Below are positions 17,495 to 25,649 of a DNA stretch of 56,161 nucleotides, one piece after another. The position numbers and the translations under genes were made by a program. The notes beneath the pieces were generated by a model that did no database searches, had not been told where the DNA came from, and saw only the letters and a list, made by a program, of their open reading frames with translations. The DNA comes from Prevotellaceae bacterium UBA1746 (GTDB lineage Bacteria; Bacteroidota; Bacteroidia; Bacteroidales; Bacteroidaceae), in NCBI GenBank assembly GCA_002314875.1, contig DCHS01000001.1:1-56161 (forward strand), written 5' to 3'. Within the stretch, counting starts at the first letter, position 1. Each line of letters opens with the position of its first letter.

Positions 17495-18145
17495 TTATGC
17501 CTGTTCTTCCTGGTTCAACAATTCTTTGTAATTGTCCGTACGGATACCGAGTTCGTTCTTGAAGGGGTCCTTTTCCTTGCGGTTGGTGGTGCCGAAGAAG
17601 TGTTCAACACGAACCTTGCGCTGCAACTGCATCATTGCATAGAGGAAACTTTCAGGACGGGGAGGACAGCCGGGGCAGTAAACGTCAACGGGAAGGATCT
17701 TGTCAACACCCTTAACTACGTGGTAGCTTTTGGTGAAGGGACCGCCGCTGACAGCGCAACCGCCGACAGCAATAACGTACTTGGGATCACACATCTGGTC
17801 GTAAAGACGCTTTACAACGGGAGCCATCTTTGTGGTGATGGTACCGTTTACCAGCAGTACATCGCCCTGACGGGGACTGTTACGGGTAATTTCGAAACCG
17901 AAGCGTGCCATATCGTAACGTGCAGCAGCAACGGCCATGAATTCAATACCGCAGCAACTTGTTGCGAAGGTGAGCGGCCAGAGAGAATTCGAACGACCCC
18001 AGTCAATGAGTTTGTCGAGGGGAGCAACGAGGGCATTAACACCACCATCGTTCAACTCGTCGATGAGTTTCTCGAGGGTTTCATTGTCCTTGAACTCTTC
18101 GTAAGGGATGTTGTTGATAACGGGTGCACTCTTTCTTACTGCCAT
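17495..18145 (-). CDS. nuoB: NADH-quinone oxidoreductase subunit B
   Basis: A 216-residue subunit that holds the terminal N2 [4Fe-4S] cluster. The cluster ligands are visible as the tandem Cys64-Cys65 (ATSCCGIEFM), Cys130 (AVGGCAVSGGP) and Cys160 (YCPGCPPRPE). The start codon overlaps the end of nuoA by 10 bp, indicating translational coupling. The N-terminal 40 residues are variable, as in other family members. Confidence 0.96.
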   Translation of the reverse strand: MAVRKSAPVINNIPYEEFKDNETLEKLIDELNDGGVNALVAPLDKLIDWGRSNSLWPLTFATSCCGIEFMAVAAARYDMARFGFEITRNSPRQGDVLLVNGTITTKMAPVVKRLYDQMCDPKYVIAVGGCAVSGGPFTKSYHVVKGVDKILPVDVYCPGCPPRPESFLYAMMQLQRKVRVEHFFGTTNRKEKDPFKNELGIRTDNYKELLNQEEQA

Positions 18146-18486
18146 TCTAACGCTCCTTTCCTCCAGGCATAAGCAAGGCCCAGAACTAAGATAAACAAGA
18201 AGAAGAGGACACTAAGAAGCGCAGCGCTACCCAGAGTGTGCATAACGACGGCCCAGGGGAAGAGGAACATCGTTTCTACATCGAACATAAGGAAGAGGAT
18301 AGCGAAGAGATAGTAACCTACACGGAACTGCATCCAGCTCTTTCCTCGTGTAGGAATACCACATTCGTAGGGCTCTTCCTTCTGAGCGTTGTAACTACGG
18401 GGTGCAAGCAGCATGGCAAGCACTGTCACGATAGCCACAAATCCCAGACCTGTCAACAGAGTGGTGACAAATAAGGTAAAGTTCAT
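18136..18486 (-). CDS. nuoA: NADH-quinone oxidoreductase subunit A
   Basis: A 116-residue, three-helix membrane subunit at the junction of the two arms of complex I. The family hallmark YECGIPTRGKSWMQFRVGYY and the following FLMFDVETMFLFPWAV segment are present. It is the first gene of the operon, preceded by a leader of about 250 nt. No nuoE, nuoF or nuoG gene lies within the operon, so the complex should take electrons from something other than the NADH dehydrogenase module. Confidence 0.96.
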   Translation of the reverse strand: MNFTLFVTTLLTGLGFVAIVTVLAMLLAPRSYNAQKEEPYECGIPTRGKSWMQFRVGYYLFAILFLMFDVETMFLFPWAVVMHTLGSAALLSVLFFLFILVLGLAYAWRKGALEWQ

Positions 18487-18735
18487 AGCTCTTTAAATGT
18501 TTGTTGTTAATATTTTGTGAATTGATATATTCGTTTAAAGACTTCACGCATGACCGGAGAAAGGTCTAAAGACGACAAAACCGCCCCAACCGGTGATTCG
18601 CATCACGAGAAGGAACGGATAGAAACGAGTGAAAGACGAGCACGCTTGCCCGCCTTATTGTATTGATTTTTAGGGCAATGCGCTTTTACACACATCGCCA
18701 TAATGCCTTTCTTGGTCACTTTGTTTCGTCTTTAG
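18487..18735 (-). other. Long 5' leader of the nuo operon
   Basis: About 250 nt separate the mapped promoter from the nuoA start. The leader contains a 32-codon reading frame (18603-18701) and several short inverted segments, e.g. GACC/GGTC at 18552-18566. I recognise no known riboswitch or r-protein leader. Beyond the promoter, 18778-18877 (to the next gene's stop) holds only AT-rich sequence with a small CTTTAC/GTAAAG hairpin. Confidence 0.45.
18603..18701 (-). CDS. Possible 32-residue leader peptide in front of nuoA
   Basis: An ATG-initiated frame within the nuo leader encodes MAMCVKAHCPK followed by a basic stretch (KAGKRARLSL) and ends at TGA (18603-18605). A purine-rich run (agaaagg) precedes its ATG by a few bases. 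The peptide is basic and has a Cys-x4-Cys arrangement next to His. No family is recognised. A frame of this length can occur by chance, so existence as a protein is uncertain; its position downstream of a good promoter is the main support. Confidence 0.25.
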   Translation of the reverse strand: MAMCVKAHCPKNQYNKAGKRARLSLVSIRSFS

Positions 18736-18740
18736 TGCTG

Positions 18741-18771
18741 CAAAAGTACAAAAAAACTGCCATACGACAAG
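18741..18771 (-). promoter_or_regulatory. Promoter of the nuo operon
   Basis: TACTTTTG (18741-18748) on the minus strand with a TTG-type -33 element near 18768-18771, 19 bp apart. This places the transcript start near 18735. Confidence 0.55.
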
Positions 18772-18877
18772 AATCGCACAGCAGTTTTTTGCATATTTTT
18801 TTTAAAGTTTCTTTACTTTTGTAAAGTTCATCTTAAGGCGTTTTCGACGAATCTGAGCGAAAAAAAGAAATACAAAA

Positions 18878-19948
18878 TCAGATTTCGGGAACGAGAACGA
18901 GCTGACCGGCGAGGAGCATGGAGGGAATGCCGCCAGGACCGACGATGGAGTCGGGCATGTCTTCGCTGACGTAGCAACGGCCACTGCGGAGACGGTAGGC
19001 CTTATTGTTTTCGGGGATGTCCTTATCACCTTGAACGCCGATGGTCAACTGAAGACCGGGAAGGCGACGGGCAATGAAGTTGAGGAAACGGTCAGCGCTG
19101 ATGATACGGACCATGGCATGGGGACGGGCATTCTTGAAACCCTTGGCAGGACAGCCGCCGGTGATGACCAGTTCGTGGCAGTCGCTGAAGATTTCCAGGG
19201 CTTTCTGTTCGAAACCGGGGAGTATATGGTCTTCAACGGTGAGGACAAATGTGAAGTTGACACGGAAGGTCTTTGTTGAGGGCTTGCCGCTCTTGAGGGG
19301 CTTGCCTTCGCGCTTAACCAGAGCGATACCGGCAATTTTTCCATGACGACGGGCAACGAGGACTCTGCCGTCCTCGAGATCGTGGCGCTCGATCATCGCA
19401 AAGAAATCGTCTTCGGTAAGACAGAGTTCAAAGTCGTGCGAACCACCGTTTTGAGCATAGAAGATCCAAAGGTCTCTACCCCACTCCATTTCTTCGGTGA
19501 TGGTTATCTTTGAGTCAAGTTCGAAGCCTTCGGGAACTTTTACTTCTGCACCGAACACGTGGCTGCAGGTGACATAGCCGCAAGTCTCGAGCAACTGACG
19601 GTAGGTGTCGTCGGTAGGAACAACGATACTGTACATCGCCCCACTCTTTTCCAGACGCTGGTGATGGCGGGTAAGCATGCTGCCGAGGAGTTCTTCCTTC
19701 TCTTTCTTTGCAAGACTTGGATCAAGCTGAAGGCCAGTGAGATACCCAACGGGGATAGGGGTTCCGGCGAAGGTCATCTTGCGCTCAAGCATTTGGGCAC
19801 AGGCTACCACTTCTTCTCCTCGTTTTTCGGTTTCGATGTTCGTAGGAGAATAGATTTCTGAAAAGTAAATGTCGAGTGCATCCTCGCTCATCTGCGGGTT
19901 GCATTTCTGCCATAGTGTGCGGACTGCACGCTGAAGTTCAGTACTCAT
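18878..19948 (-). CDS. Eis-like GNAT acetyltransferase with SCP2-type C-terminal domain
   Basis: A 356-residue protein built like the Eis-type acetyltransferases: a GNAT half (about 1-150, GYLTGLQLDP … RLEKSGAMYSIVVP), a second GNAT-like half (about 155-265, DGRVLVARRHGKIAGIALV), and a C-terminal region of about 90 residues resembling an SCP2 fold (NFIARRLPGLQLTIGVQGD … LRSGRCYVSEDM). It would transfer acetyl from acetyl-CoA; the acceptor is unknown. The ATG at 19948 was chosen over one 42 nt upstream, because it avoids overlap with the preceding gene and gives a better N-terminus. It lies 13 nt after the NigD-like gene, so the pair is co-transcribed. Family placement is by eye. Confidence 0.65.
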   Translation of the reverse strand: MSTELQRAVRTLWQKCNPQMSEDALDIYFSEIYSPTNIETEKRGEEVVACAQMLERKMTFAGTPIPVGYLTGLQLDPSLAKKEKEELLGSMLTRHHQRLEKSGAMYSIVVPTDDTYRQLLETCGYVTCSHVFGAEVKVPEGFELDSKITITEEMEWGRDLWIFYAQNGGSHDFELCLTEDDFFAMIERHDLEDGRVLVARRHGKIAGIALVKREGKPLKSGKPSTKTFRVNFTFVLTVEDHILPGFEQKALEIFSDCHELVITGGCPAKGFKNARPHAMVRIISADRFLNFIARRLPGLQLTIGVQGDKDIPENNKAYRLRSGRCYVSEDMPDSIVGPGGIPSMLLAGQLVLVPEI

Positions 19949-19961
19949 TATTGTAGATGTT

Positions 19962-20666
19962 TTAATATTCTGTATCGAAGGTGTAGTCACCTTGATGGGT
20001 CTTCACGATGAAGCGAAGGGAGTCACGGCCGGCAACGAGTTCGTCTTGATACTGATAGACGGGACAGGAGGTATAGAATTCCTGCTTGTAGTTGAGGTCG
20101 TCGCCGTTGCGGTCATGATAGAAAAGGAGGGTTCTGCGTTTGCCGCCATTCTGGAGTTTTGTGTCTCCATGTTCGACAAAACCCATATAGTGGGCCTCGG
20201 TATTTCCTCTCAGAAAGGAGATACGAAGATTGATATAGCGGTCGCTGCGCCAGCAGGAAAGGACTTCGACGGCATCGGTCTTCATCTGTTTCCCTGCCCC
20301 GAGTTTCTTCGGAAAGGGGGAAAAAACAGCAGATAGGTTGCCAACTTTGACATCGTAGTTACTGCTCTTCTCCTCTCCTTTATTTATAAATGTAGCAATG
20401 ACGCGATAGGTGGAATCGGGAGTAAGATCGCTGACCTCGTTGATTACAGCGTGCTGACTGCCGTCATCGAAAACGAGGTACTGCGCCTTGCCTTCACCGT
20501 TTGAACGCAGGTCGCAAAGCTCTTTCTGATAGGCTTCGAGGGGACCGTCGTCATCGTCGTCACAGCCTACTACGAGGAAAAGGCACAGAAATATCAGCAG
20601 CACCGCCAGCGTAACCAGCAGTGTCCATCTGAATTGTGAAGCCATATTTCTGAGCGGATTCTTCAT
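19962..20666 (-). CDS. NigD-like lipoprotein
   Basis: A 234-residue lipoprotein. An unusually long cytoplasmic start (MKNPLRNMASQFRW) precedes a hydrophobic segment and the lipobox cysteine Cys35 in VVGCDDDDDG; the acidic run after the cysteine is typical of Bacteroidetes lipoproteins sent to the surface. An N-terminal OB-like part (YLVFDDGSQHAV … STYRVIATFINKG) and a C-terminal beta-sandwich (DRYINLRISFLRGN … LLFYHDRNGDD … DSLRFIVKTHQGDY) match the NigD layout. NigD proteins are named from a bacteriocin gene cluster, but most members have no known function. It is first in a two-gene operon with the Eis-like enzyme. Confidence 0.75.
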   Translation of the reverse strand: MKNPLRNMASQFRWTLLVTLAVLLIFLCLFLVVGCDDDDDGPLEAYQKELCDLRSNGEGKAQYLVFDDGSQHAVINEVSDLTPDSTYRVIATFINKGEEKSSNYDVKVGNLSAVFSPFPKKLGAGKQMKTDAVEVLSCWRSDRYINLRISFLRGNTEAHYMGFVEHGDTKLQNGGKRRTLLFYHDRNGDDLNYKQEFYTSCPVYQYQDELVAGRDSLRFIVKTHQGDYTFDTEY

Positions 20667-20708
20667 GATGTCCTATCTAAATATTTTCGGTATTTCCATA
20701 CCAGTGTG

Positions 20709-20739
20709 CAAAGATACAACCTTTCTTGCAATCTCCAAA
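20709..20739 (-). promoter_or_regulatory. Promoter of the NigD-like / acetyltransferase operon
   Basis: TTTG (20736-20739) and TATCTTTG (20709-20716) on the minus strand are separated by 19 bp, giving a leader of about 38 nt. Confidence 0.6.
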
Positions 20740-20798
20740 ACTTTTGCGAAAAAATTTAGAAGGTTGTAAACATGGCCTCATCAGATTGGAACGATTAA

Positions 20799-20833
20799 AG
20801 CCCGCCCTTCCCTATCATTGGGAAGAGCGGGCT
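20799..20833 (-). terminator. Terminator after the glpT-glpQ-porin operon
   Basis: AGCCCGCCCTTCCC and GGGAAGAGCGGGCT form a 14-position stem with one mismatch and a 7-nt loop, 33 nt after the porin stop. TTTAAT follows on the minus strand. Confidence 0.75.
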
Positions 20834-20865
20834 GTCTATGTTTTACCTTCTAAGGTTTCTGAAAA

Positions 20866-22230
20866 TTAGAAGATGAACTGAACGCGACCCTGAACACTGT
20901 GGAAGTTCTTGTCATAGGGGTACTTGTCGCGATCGAGGTTGCTATAAGTGTAGTCGAGCATGATCTGAGCGAAACGGTTGAGACTGTAGTTCAAACCAAC
21001 AGTTGCGCTGACAACACGACCACCACCTACGCTGGTGCTGCTGTAGGGCCAGTCCTGCATGTAACCACCAGGATAGTACTGGTCACGACCTGCAGAATAG
21101 TAGTCACCTTCGTTGATCTGGTTGAGGTTGGTAACGTTAACACGACCTACAACTTCGAGAGCCTGAGCATTGAGGCCCTTGAGGGTACCGTTGTCAGAGT
21201 CATACTTGTAAGCAGCCTTGCCGTCCTTGCTCCAGAGGAGATAACCAGCTTCAACATAACCACCATCGAAATTGTTGGTAGCAAGAGGATTTGCCGTTTC
21301 CCAAGAAACTACATCACCCCAACCGTCGATGTTGTCCTGAGCAGCGATGAATATCTTATAGGTATCGCGGCTCTTGGTGATGGTCTTGTGGAGGTATTCA
21401 CCACGTGCGAAGAACTTATCATTGTGATAGAGAGCTTCAGCACCGAGCTTGATCACGTTGTTAGCCCAGGGAAGAGTGCAGCCGAGGAACTGAGTGTCTT
21501 CGTCAACATAAGTTTCCATGGTCTGAGCGATGGTGTAGTTCTTCTGAAGAACGGTAGAACCCTTGGTAGTCTTTTCTACACCGCCACCGAGGTGAGTGAG
21601 TGCAGCGTGGAGACCAACGTGGAGAGTCTGATTTTCGTCAACGATGGGACGATAGAGCCAGCGGCCAGCAACGGTGATACCGTTGAAACCAGCTTCGATC
21701 TTGTTGTACTGGTTCTCAGAGAAAATACCCTGATAAGCCTGCCAGTTAGCATTGTTGAACTTGTAACTTACACCGAGAGCACGGCCGTCACCGAGAGAGT
21801 TAGCAGAACCTGCGCGGCTGATGAAATGGTAGCTACCCAAAGAGGTAATCTTAGCCATTGAACCTGCGGGATCATTGTAGTAACCCACCTTAACAGCGTG
21901 AGTGTTACCTACTTCGTTCTGATGAGCCCACTGGAGGAAGATATTCTTCTGAGCGAACTTGCCACCGCCGAAACCGAAGTCTGCATAGAAGTAGTAGTCC
22001 TTGTAACTTGCGCTGGTACGGATACGAGCGTCAGCGATGGTTGCACCACTCTGCATGGGGGTGAAGTCATTGTGATACCAAGCAGCATCGGCCATGAAAC
22101 GACCACCGATGGTGAACTTAACCATTTCGGCCTTGTTTTCGAGACCACAGCAAGGCTTAGTGTCGAAGTCCTGTGCAGAAGCGCAGAGAGCAGCAGCTGC
22201 AAAGATGGACAGGATAATATGCTTTTTCAT
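20866..22230 (-). CDS. OprP-type outer-membrane porin of the glpTQ operon
   Basis: A 454-residue exported beta-barrel, with a signal peptide (residues 1-19, ending ASAQ). The pattern of alternating aromatic strands (FTIGGRFMADAAWYHND, KDYYFYADFGFGGG, HAVKVGYYNDPAG) and the terminal FHSVQGRVQFIF strand with final Phe mark an outer-membrane porin of the OprO/OprP class. It is third in an operon behind glpT and glpQ (46-nt gap), so a substrate such as glycerol-3-phosphate or glycerophosphodiesters is a reasonable inference. Cys27-Cys28 just after the signal peptide are unusual for a barrel. A hairpin terminator follows. Confidence 0.75.
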   Translation of the reverse strand: MKKHIILSIFAAAALCASAQDFDTKPCCGLENKAEMVKFTIGGRFMADAAWYHNDFTPMQSGATIADARIRTSASYKDYYFYADFGFGGGKFAQKNIFLQWAHQNEVGNTHAVKVGYYNDPAGSMAKITSLGSYHFISRAGSANSLGDGRALGVSYKFNNANWQAYQGIFSENQYNKIEAGFNGITVAGRWLYRPIVDENQTLHVGLHAALTHLGGGVEKTTKGSTVLQKNYTIAQTMETYVDEDTQFLGCTLPWANNVIKLGAEALYHNDKFFARGEYLHKTITKSRDTYKIFIAAQDNIDGWGDVVSWETANPLATNNFDGGYVEAGYLLWSKDGKAAYKYDSDNGTLKGLNAQALEVVGRVNVTNLNQINEGDYYSAGRDQYYPGGYMQDWPYSSTSVGGGRVVSATVGLNYSLNRFAQIMLDYTYSNLDRDKYPYDKNFHSVQGRVQFIF

Positions 22231-22276
22231 AATTGAAATGTCTTTGAATTAATAATTAGTTTTGCTGTGGTACGAA

Positions 22277-23989
22277 TTACTTCTTATAACCGAGCTTTTC
22301 GAGCAAAGCGTTAGCATCGGGAACCTCGTGAGGAGCCTGGCTGTTGTCGAAAGTCTGACCTGCATGGAAGGGGTTGGGAAGCTTGCTGTTGCAACGCATA
22401 CCGTGGTCGATCATGTAGGTGAGGTTCATCTCGGTACGGTTGGTGAAGCAACCATCCATGTAGATGTCCCAGCAACCACCTTCGCTATAGTTGGTAGCGG
22501 GGATGGTGATACGCATGAGATCGTCGAATTCGGTAGGATTCTCACCCCAGATGTTAACCCAAAGACCCATGTACTTGGTGATCTGAGCCTGAGAGTCGAA
22601 GCTGTAAGGATGGTTGATCATACCAGACTTGCGAACCATGTAAGCCTGCCAGGGGCAGTTCATTTCGGGATAGTTGTTGGGAGCACCAGAGATAGCGGGA
22701 CCAATGATGTGGCAACCCTTATCCTGCATGTACTTGATGAAGTCAGCTACACCAGTCGGGGTGTCATAAGTAAGGTCGGTAGCATAGTCAGAGGGATAGT
22801 CGGTCCAGAGGAGATAGCACATAGGAACACGGCCCTTGAATACGTTCCAAACGCGTTCTACAGAGTCGAAGGAGAAGGTCTGGAGGATAACCTTACCGTT
22901 GGTGTTACCTACGTTAACCTTGCCGTTAGCGTAGAAAGGCTGACCGTCACACTTCTTGGTGCAAACATTCCAACCCCACTTGTCGAGTTCGTTGTAAACA
23001 CGTGCTTCCATGTTCTTAGGCTGTGCCCAAGATTCCTTGAATTCAATGTAGATACCGGGACGGTTACCACTATCCTGGGGGTCTGCCTTGTAAGCCTTGG
23101 AGAAGTCGTATTCGATGAAGTCATGGTAACGACCCTGATGACCGTACTGTGCACCTTCTACATCGTGAGTTACCTTTGCACTTGCTGCATAGATTTCAGA
23201 GAAGCTCTTGCCTCTGTATTCGTCCTTTACATAGTAAGGAAGGATACGACGACCCTGAGCGTCACGATTCAGCATCTTACCCTGAGCGTAAGCAATCTGG
23301 TCAGCGAGAGCGCTGATGTAAAGACCATTGCTGTAAACGATACCCTTACCCTGCTGGAAAGAAGCGAGAGTTTCCTGAAGAGCATTGTTGGTTGCTTCGT
23401 ATTCGGGACGAGCCTGTTCGATGTTGTCTTCGTTGAACCACTTACCAGCGTCAAGCATGAGGAGCTCAGCATAGTAGTAGTTACGGGGATAGTAGCTGTA
23501 GTAGTCGGTAAGTTCAGCCTGATAAGCAGCTTCGATGTCTGCCTCAGAGAAGTTACAGGGAGTACCATCGCTCCAGGTCAAAGTACGATAGAAGTCCTTA
23601 CGGGTAGCAGGAATCTGATCGCTGAAAGTGCTCTGGATGTTGGTGGTACGCTTGAGGTTATCGTCGTGGAGAGAAAGAACGACACCATCCTTGGTACACT
23701 GAAGGTCAGACTCGAGGTAGTCAGCTCCCATGTCGCGAGCCCAACGCCAGCTTGCTTCGGTCTCTTCGGGAGCCCAATAGGTAGAACCGCGGTGTGCGAT
23801 AACTGCGTAGAGAGGTACATAGTCACGAACGGTGGCCAACTCGGGGTGAGCCTGGTCGAGAACCTGAACATCTACTTTCTTAGCCTGATTGTTGTAATCA
23901 ACAAACTGCTGTTCTTCTGAACAGGACGTGAGGGCTGCAGCAGCAATAAGGCTCATGAAGCCAACACGGCAAATGTTTTTGTTGTTCAT
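22277..23989 (-). CDS. glpQ: Glycerophosphodiester phosphodiesterase, lipoprotein with large insertion
   Basis: A 570-residue lipoprotein (lipobox AALTSC, Cys23) that would cleave glycerophosphodiesters to glycerol-3-phosphate and an alcohol in the periplasm. The GDPD active-site pattern is at the N-terminal half: IAHRGSTYWAPEET, then YLESDLQCTKDG and LSLHDDNLKRTT, giving His, Glu, Asp and His residues for Ca2+ and catalysis. The core resumes at IYIEFKESWAQP near residue 325. The 200 or so residues between are an insertion compared with typical 300-350-residue enzymes. It is 41 nt behind glpT and before a porin; its product is the GlpT substrate. Confidence 0.9.
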   Translation of the reverse strand: MNNKNICRVGFMSLIAAAALTSCSEEQQFVDYNNQAKKVDVQVLDQAHPELATVRDYVPLYAVIAHRGSTYWAPEETEASWRWARDMGADYLESDLQCTKDGVVLSLHDDNLKRTTNIQSTFSDQIPATRKDFYRTLTWSDGTPCNFSEADIEAAYQAELTDYYSYYPRNYYYAELLMLDAGKWFNEDNIEQARPEYEATNNALQETLASFQQGKGIVYSNGLYISALADQIAYAQGKMLNRDAQGRRILPYYVKDEYRGKSFSEIYAASAKVTHDVEGAQYGHQGRYHDFIEYDFSKAYKADPQDSGNRPGIYIEFKESWAQPKNMEARVYNELDKWGWNVCTKKCDGQPFYANGKVNVGNTNGKVILQTFSFDSVERVWNVFKGRVPMCYLLWTDYPSDYATDLTYDTPTGVADFIKYMQDKGCHIIGPAISGAPNNYPEMNCPWQAYMVRKSGMINHPYSFDSQAQITKYMGLWVNIWGENPTEFDDLMRITIPATNYSEGGCWDIYMDGCFTNRTEMNLTYMIDHGMRCNSKLPNPFHAGQTFDNSQAPHEVPDANALLEKLGYKK

Positions 23990-24030
23990 AAAATATAAAT
24001 ATTAGGAATTAATAAGTGATTGGCAAATTA

Positions 24031-25419
24031 TTATTCAGCCTTCTTACCAACGGTGAGAAGCATGAAGAAGATGCTGAGGGCGCATGCTGCAAGGAGCATA
24101 ACGAAGGTCCAGCTCCATCCCCAGTTGTCAGCAACGAGACCAACTACGTAGTTAGCGAGGATGGCGGTACCGAAGAAGTAACCGAAGAAACCGGTGAAAC
24201 CTGCGGCAGTACCTGCTGCGTTCTTGGGAGCAAGGTCAAGAGCCTGAACACCAATGAGCATAACGGGACCATAGATGAAGAAACCGATACCGATCATGCA
24301 GGCAACGATGAGACCGAGGTTGGGAGTTTCCATGGTGAAAGCATACCAGTAGAGAGCAATGAAGAGAGCCACGAGCGCCATGAAGATAACGGTCGGCATA
24401 GCACGCTTGCCGTGGAATACCTTATCGCTGACAATACCACAGATGATGGTACCAGGAATTGCGGCATATTCGTAAGCAAAGTATGCCCAGCCTGCACTCT
24501 TGATATCAATGCCCTTATCGGAAAGCATGGTGGGAGCCCAGTCAAGACAGCCGTAACGAACCATGTAAACAAACGCGTTGGAGATAGCGATGAACCACAA
24601 CAAACGGTTGGGGAATACATACTTGAAGAAAATCTCCTTGATGGGAAGAACGGTCTCAGACTTTTCTGAGTAGTTCTCGGGATAGTCATTGCGGTACTCT
24701 TCAATAGAGGGAAGTGCACAGCTCTGAGGATTATCGCGGAGAAGGAGATAAGCGATAATAGCAATCAAGAATGCGGTTGCAGCGGGGAAGAGATAGGTAC
24801 CAGCGAGGAAATAGAGATTCTCGTTTGCACCATAGAACCAGCTACCGAACCATACAGCACCGTAGGTTGCCATAGGACCTACAAGACCACCGCCAACATT
24901 GTGGGCACAGTTCCAGACAGACATCCAGGTACCGCGTTCCTTCTGGCTGAACCAGTGAGTCATGACACGTCCGCAAGGAGGCCATCCCATACCGTTGAAC
25001 CAACCTACGAGGAAGTTGAGCACGGCCATGAGGGTAATCGCCAGACCTCTGCGTTCAGGATGATTGACAAGGTCGAGACCTGTTACGGGAACAACCATGA
25101 ACGCCATGGTGATAGAAGCAAGAATCAAACCGATGGGAAGGAACTTGCGAGCGTCGGAGCGGTCGGAGATGGAACCCATCAGGAACTTGGAGAGTGCGTA
25201 TGCCACAGCATTCATACCGAGAGCGAGACCGAGGTCAGCCTTGGTGATGTCAAACTGTGCCAGCATGGGGATAGCCATACTGAAGTTCTTACGCACAATG
25301 TAGAAGGCAGCATAGCCAATGAATGCGCCTAAGAAAACTTGCCAACGGAGTGCATTATAACGGGCATCAACATTGCCCTGCATTACCGGCTTGGCTGCGG
25401 GAGGGGAAAGGAAACTCAT
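24031..25419 (-). CDS. glpT: Glycerol-3-phosphate transporter (MFS)
   Basis: A 462-residue major-facilitator protein of the organophosphate:phosphate antiporter family. The GlpT/UhpT opening is clear (FIGYAAFYIVRKNFSMA, then LSKFLMGSISDRSDARKF), followed by NGMGWPPCGRVMTHWFS and NCAHNVGGG. Twelve helices can be counted. It would exchange glycerol-3-phosphate for inorganic phosphate across the inner membrane. It is the first gene of a glpT-glpQ-porin operon and has its own promoter about 85 nt upstream. UhpT-like sugar-phosphate transport is the alternative; the next gene, glpQ, argues for GlpT. Confidence 0.93.
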   Translation of the reverse strand: MSFLSPPAAKPVMQGNVDARYNALRWQVFLGAFIGYAAFYIVRKNFSMAIPMLAQFDITKADLGLALGMNAVAYALSKFLMGSISDRSDARKFLPIGLILASITMAFMVVPVTGLDLVNHPERRGLAITLMAVLNFLVGWFNGMGWPPCGRVMTHWFSQKERGTWMSVWNCAHNVGGGLVGPMATYGAVWFGSWFYGANENLYFLAGTYLFPAATAFLIAIIAYLLLRDNPQSCALPSIEEYRNDYPENYSEKSETVLPIKEIFFKYVFPNRLLWFIAISNAFVYMVRYGCLDWAPTMLSDKGIDIKSAGWAYFAYEYAAIPGTIICGIVSDKVFHGKRAMPTVIFMALVALFIALYWYAFTMETPNLGLIVACMIGIGFFIYGPVMLIGVQALDLAPKNAAGTAAGFTGFFGYFFGTAILANYVVGLVADNWGWSWTFVMLLAACALSIFFMLLTVGKKAE

Positions 25420-25502
25420 AATATATTGTGTTTTTAAGTATATTCAAGCTTGGGGCGCTCAACGACGCTTCGGAGCAACGGGGATTTTTTGATATTAGAG
25501 TG

Positions 25503-25534
25503 CAAAAATAACACTTTTATAGGAAAGAGACAAA
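25503..25534 (-). promoter_or_regulatory. Promoter of the glpT operon
   Basis: TTTG (25531-25534) and TATTTTTG (25503-25510) on the minus strand are 20 bp apart. I see no CTTTCG/CGAAAG palindrome here, unlike at glpA and dcuB. Confidence 0.6.
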
Positions 25535-25580
25535 GTTTTTTCGGAAAAAATCTTGGTCTTAACGAAAATTTAATAAAAAA

Positions 25581-25631
25581 ATGAAGTGTGGAGACCGGCA
25601 GTACGAGTGGAGCCAGCCTTCCACACTTCAT
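25581..25631 (-). terminator. Terminator of the glpABCKF operon
   Basis: ATGAAGTGTGGA (25581-25592) and TCCACACTTCAT (25620-25631) make a perfect 12-bp stem 18 nt after the last stop of the operon. On the minus strand the stem is followed by TTTTTTATTAAATTT, an intrinsic terminator. Confidence 0.85.
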
Positions 25632-25649
25632 ATCATTGCTTATGTCAAT

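Noticed and set aside
16967..18172. A 401-codon open frame on the plus strand opposite nuoB and nuoCD
   Set aside because: It is the shadow of two certain genes with strongly biased codons; its translation shows no recognisable motif and there is no promoter-like sequence for it.
22262..23920. A 552-codon plus-strand open frame opposite glpQ
   Set aside because: Same cause: the opposite strand encodes a clear phosphodiesterase with active-site motifs, whereas this frame has none.
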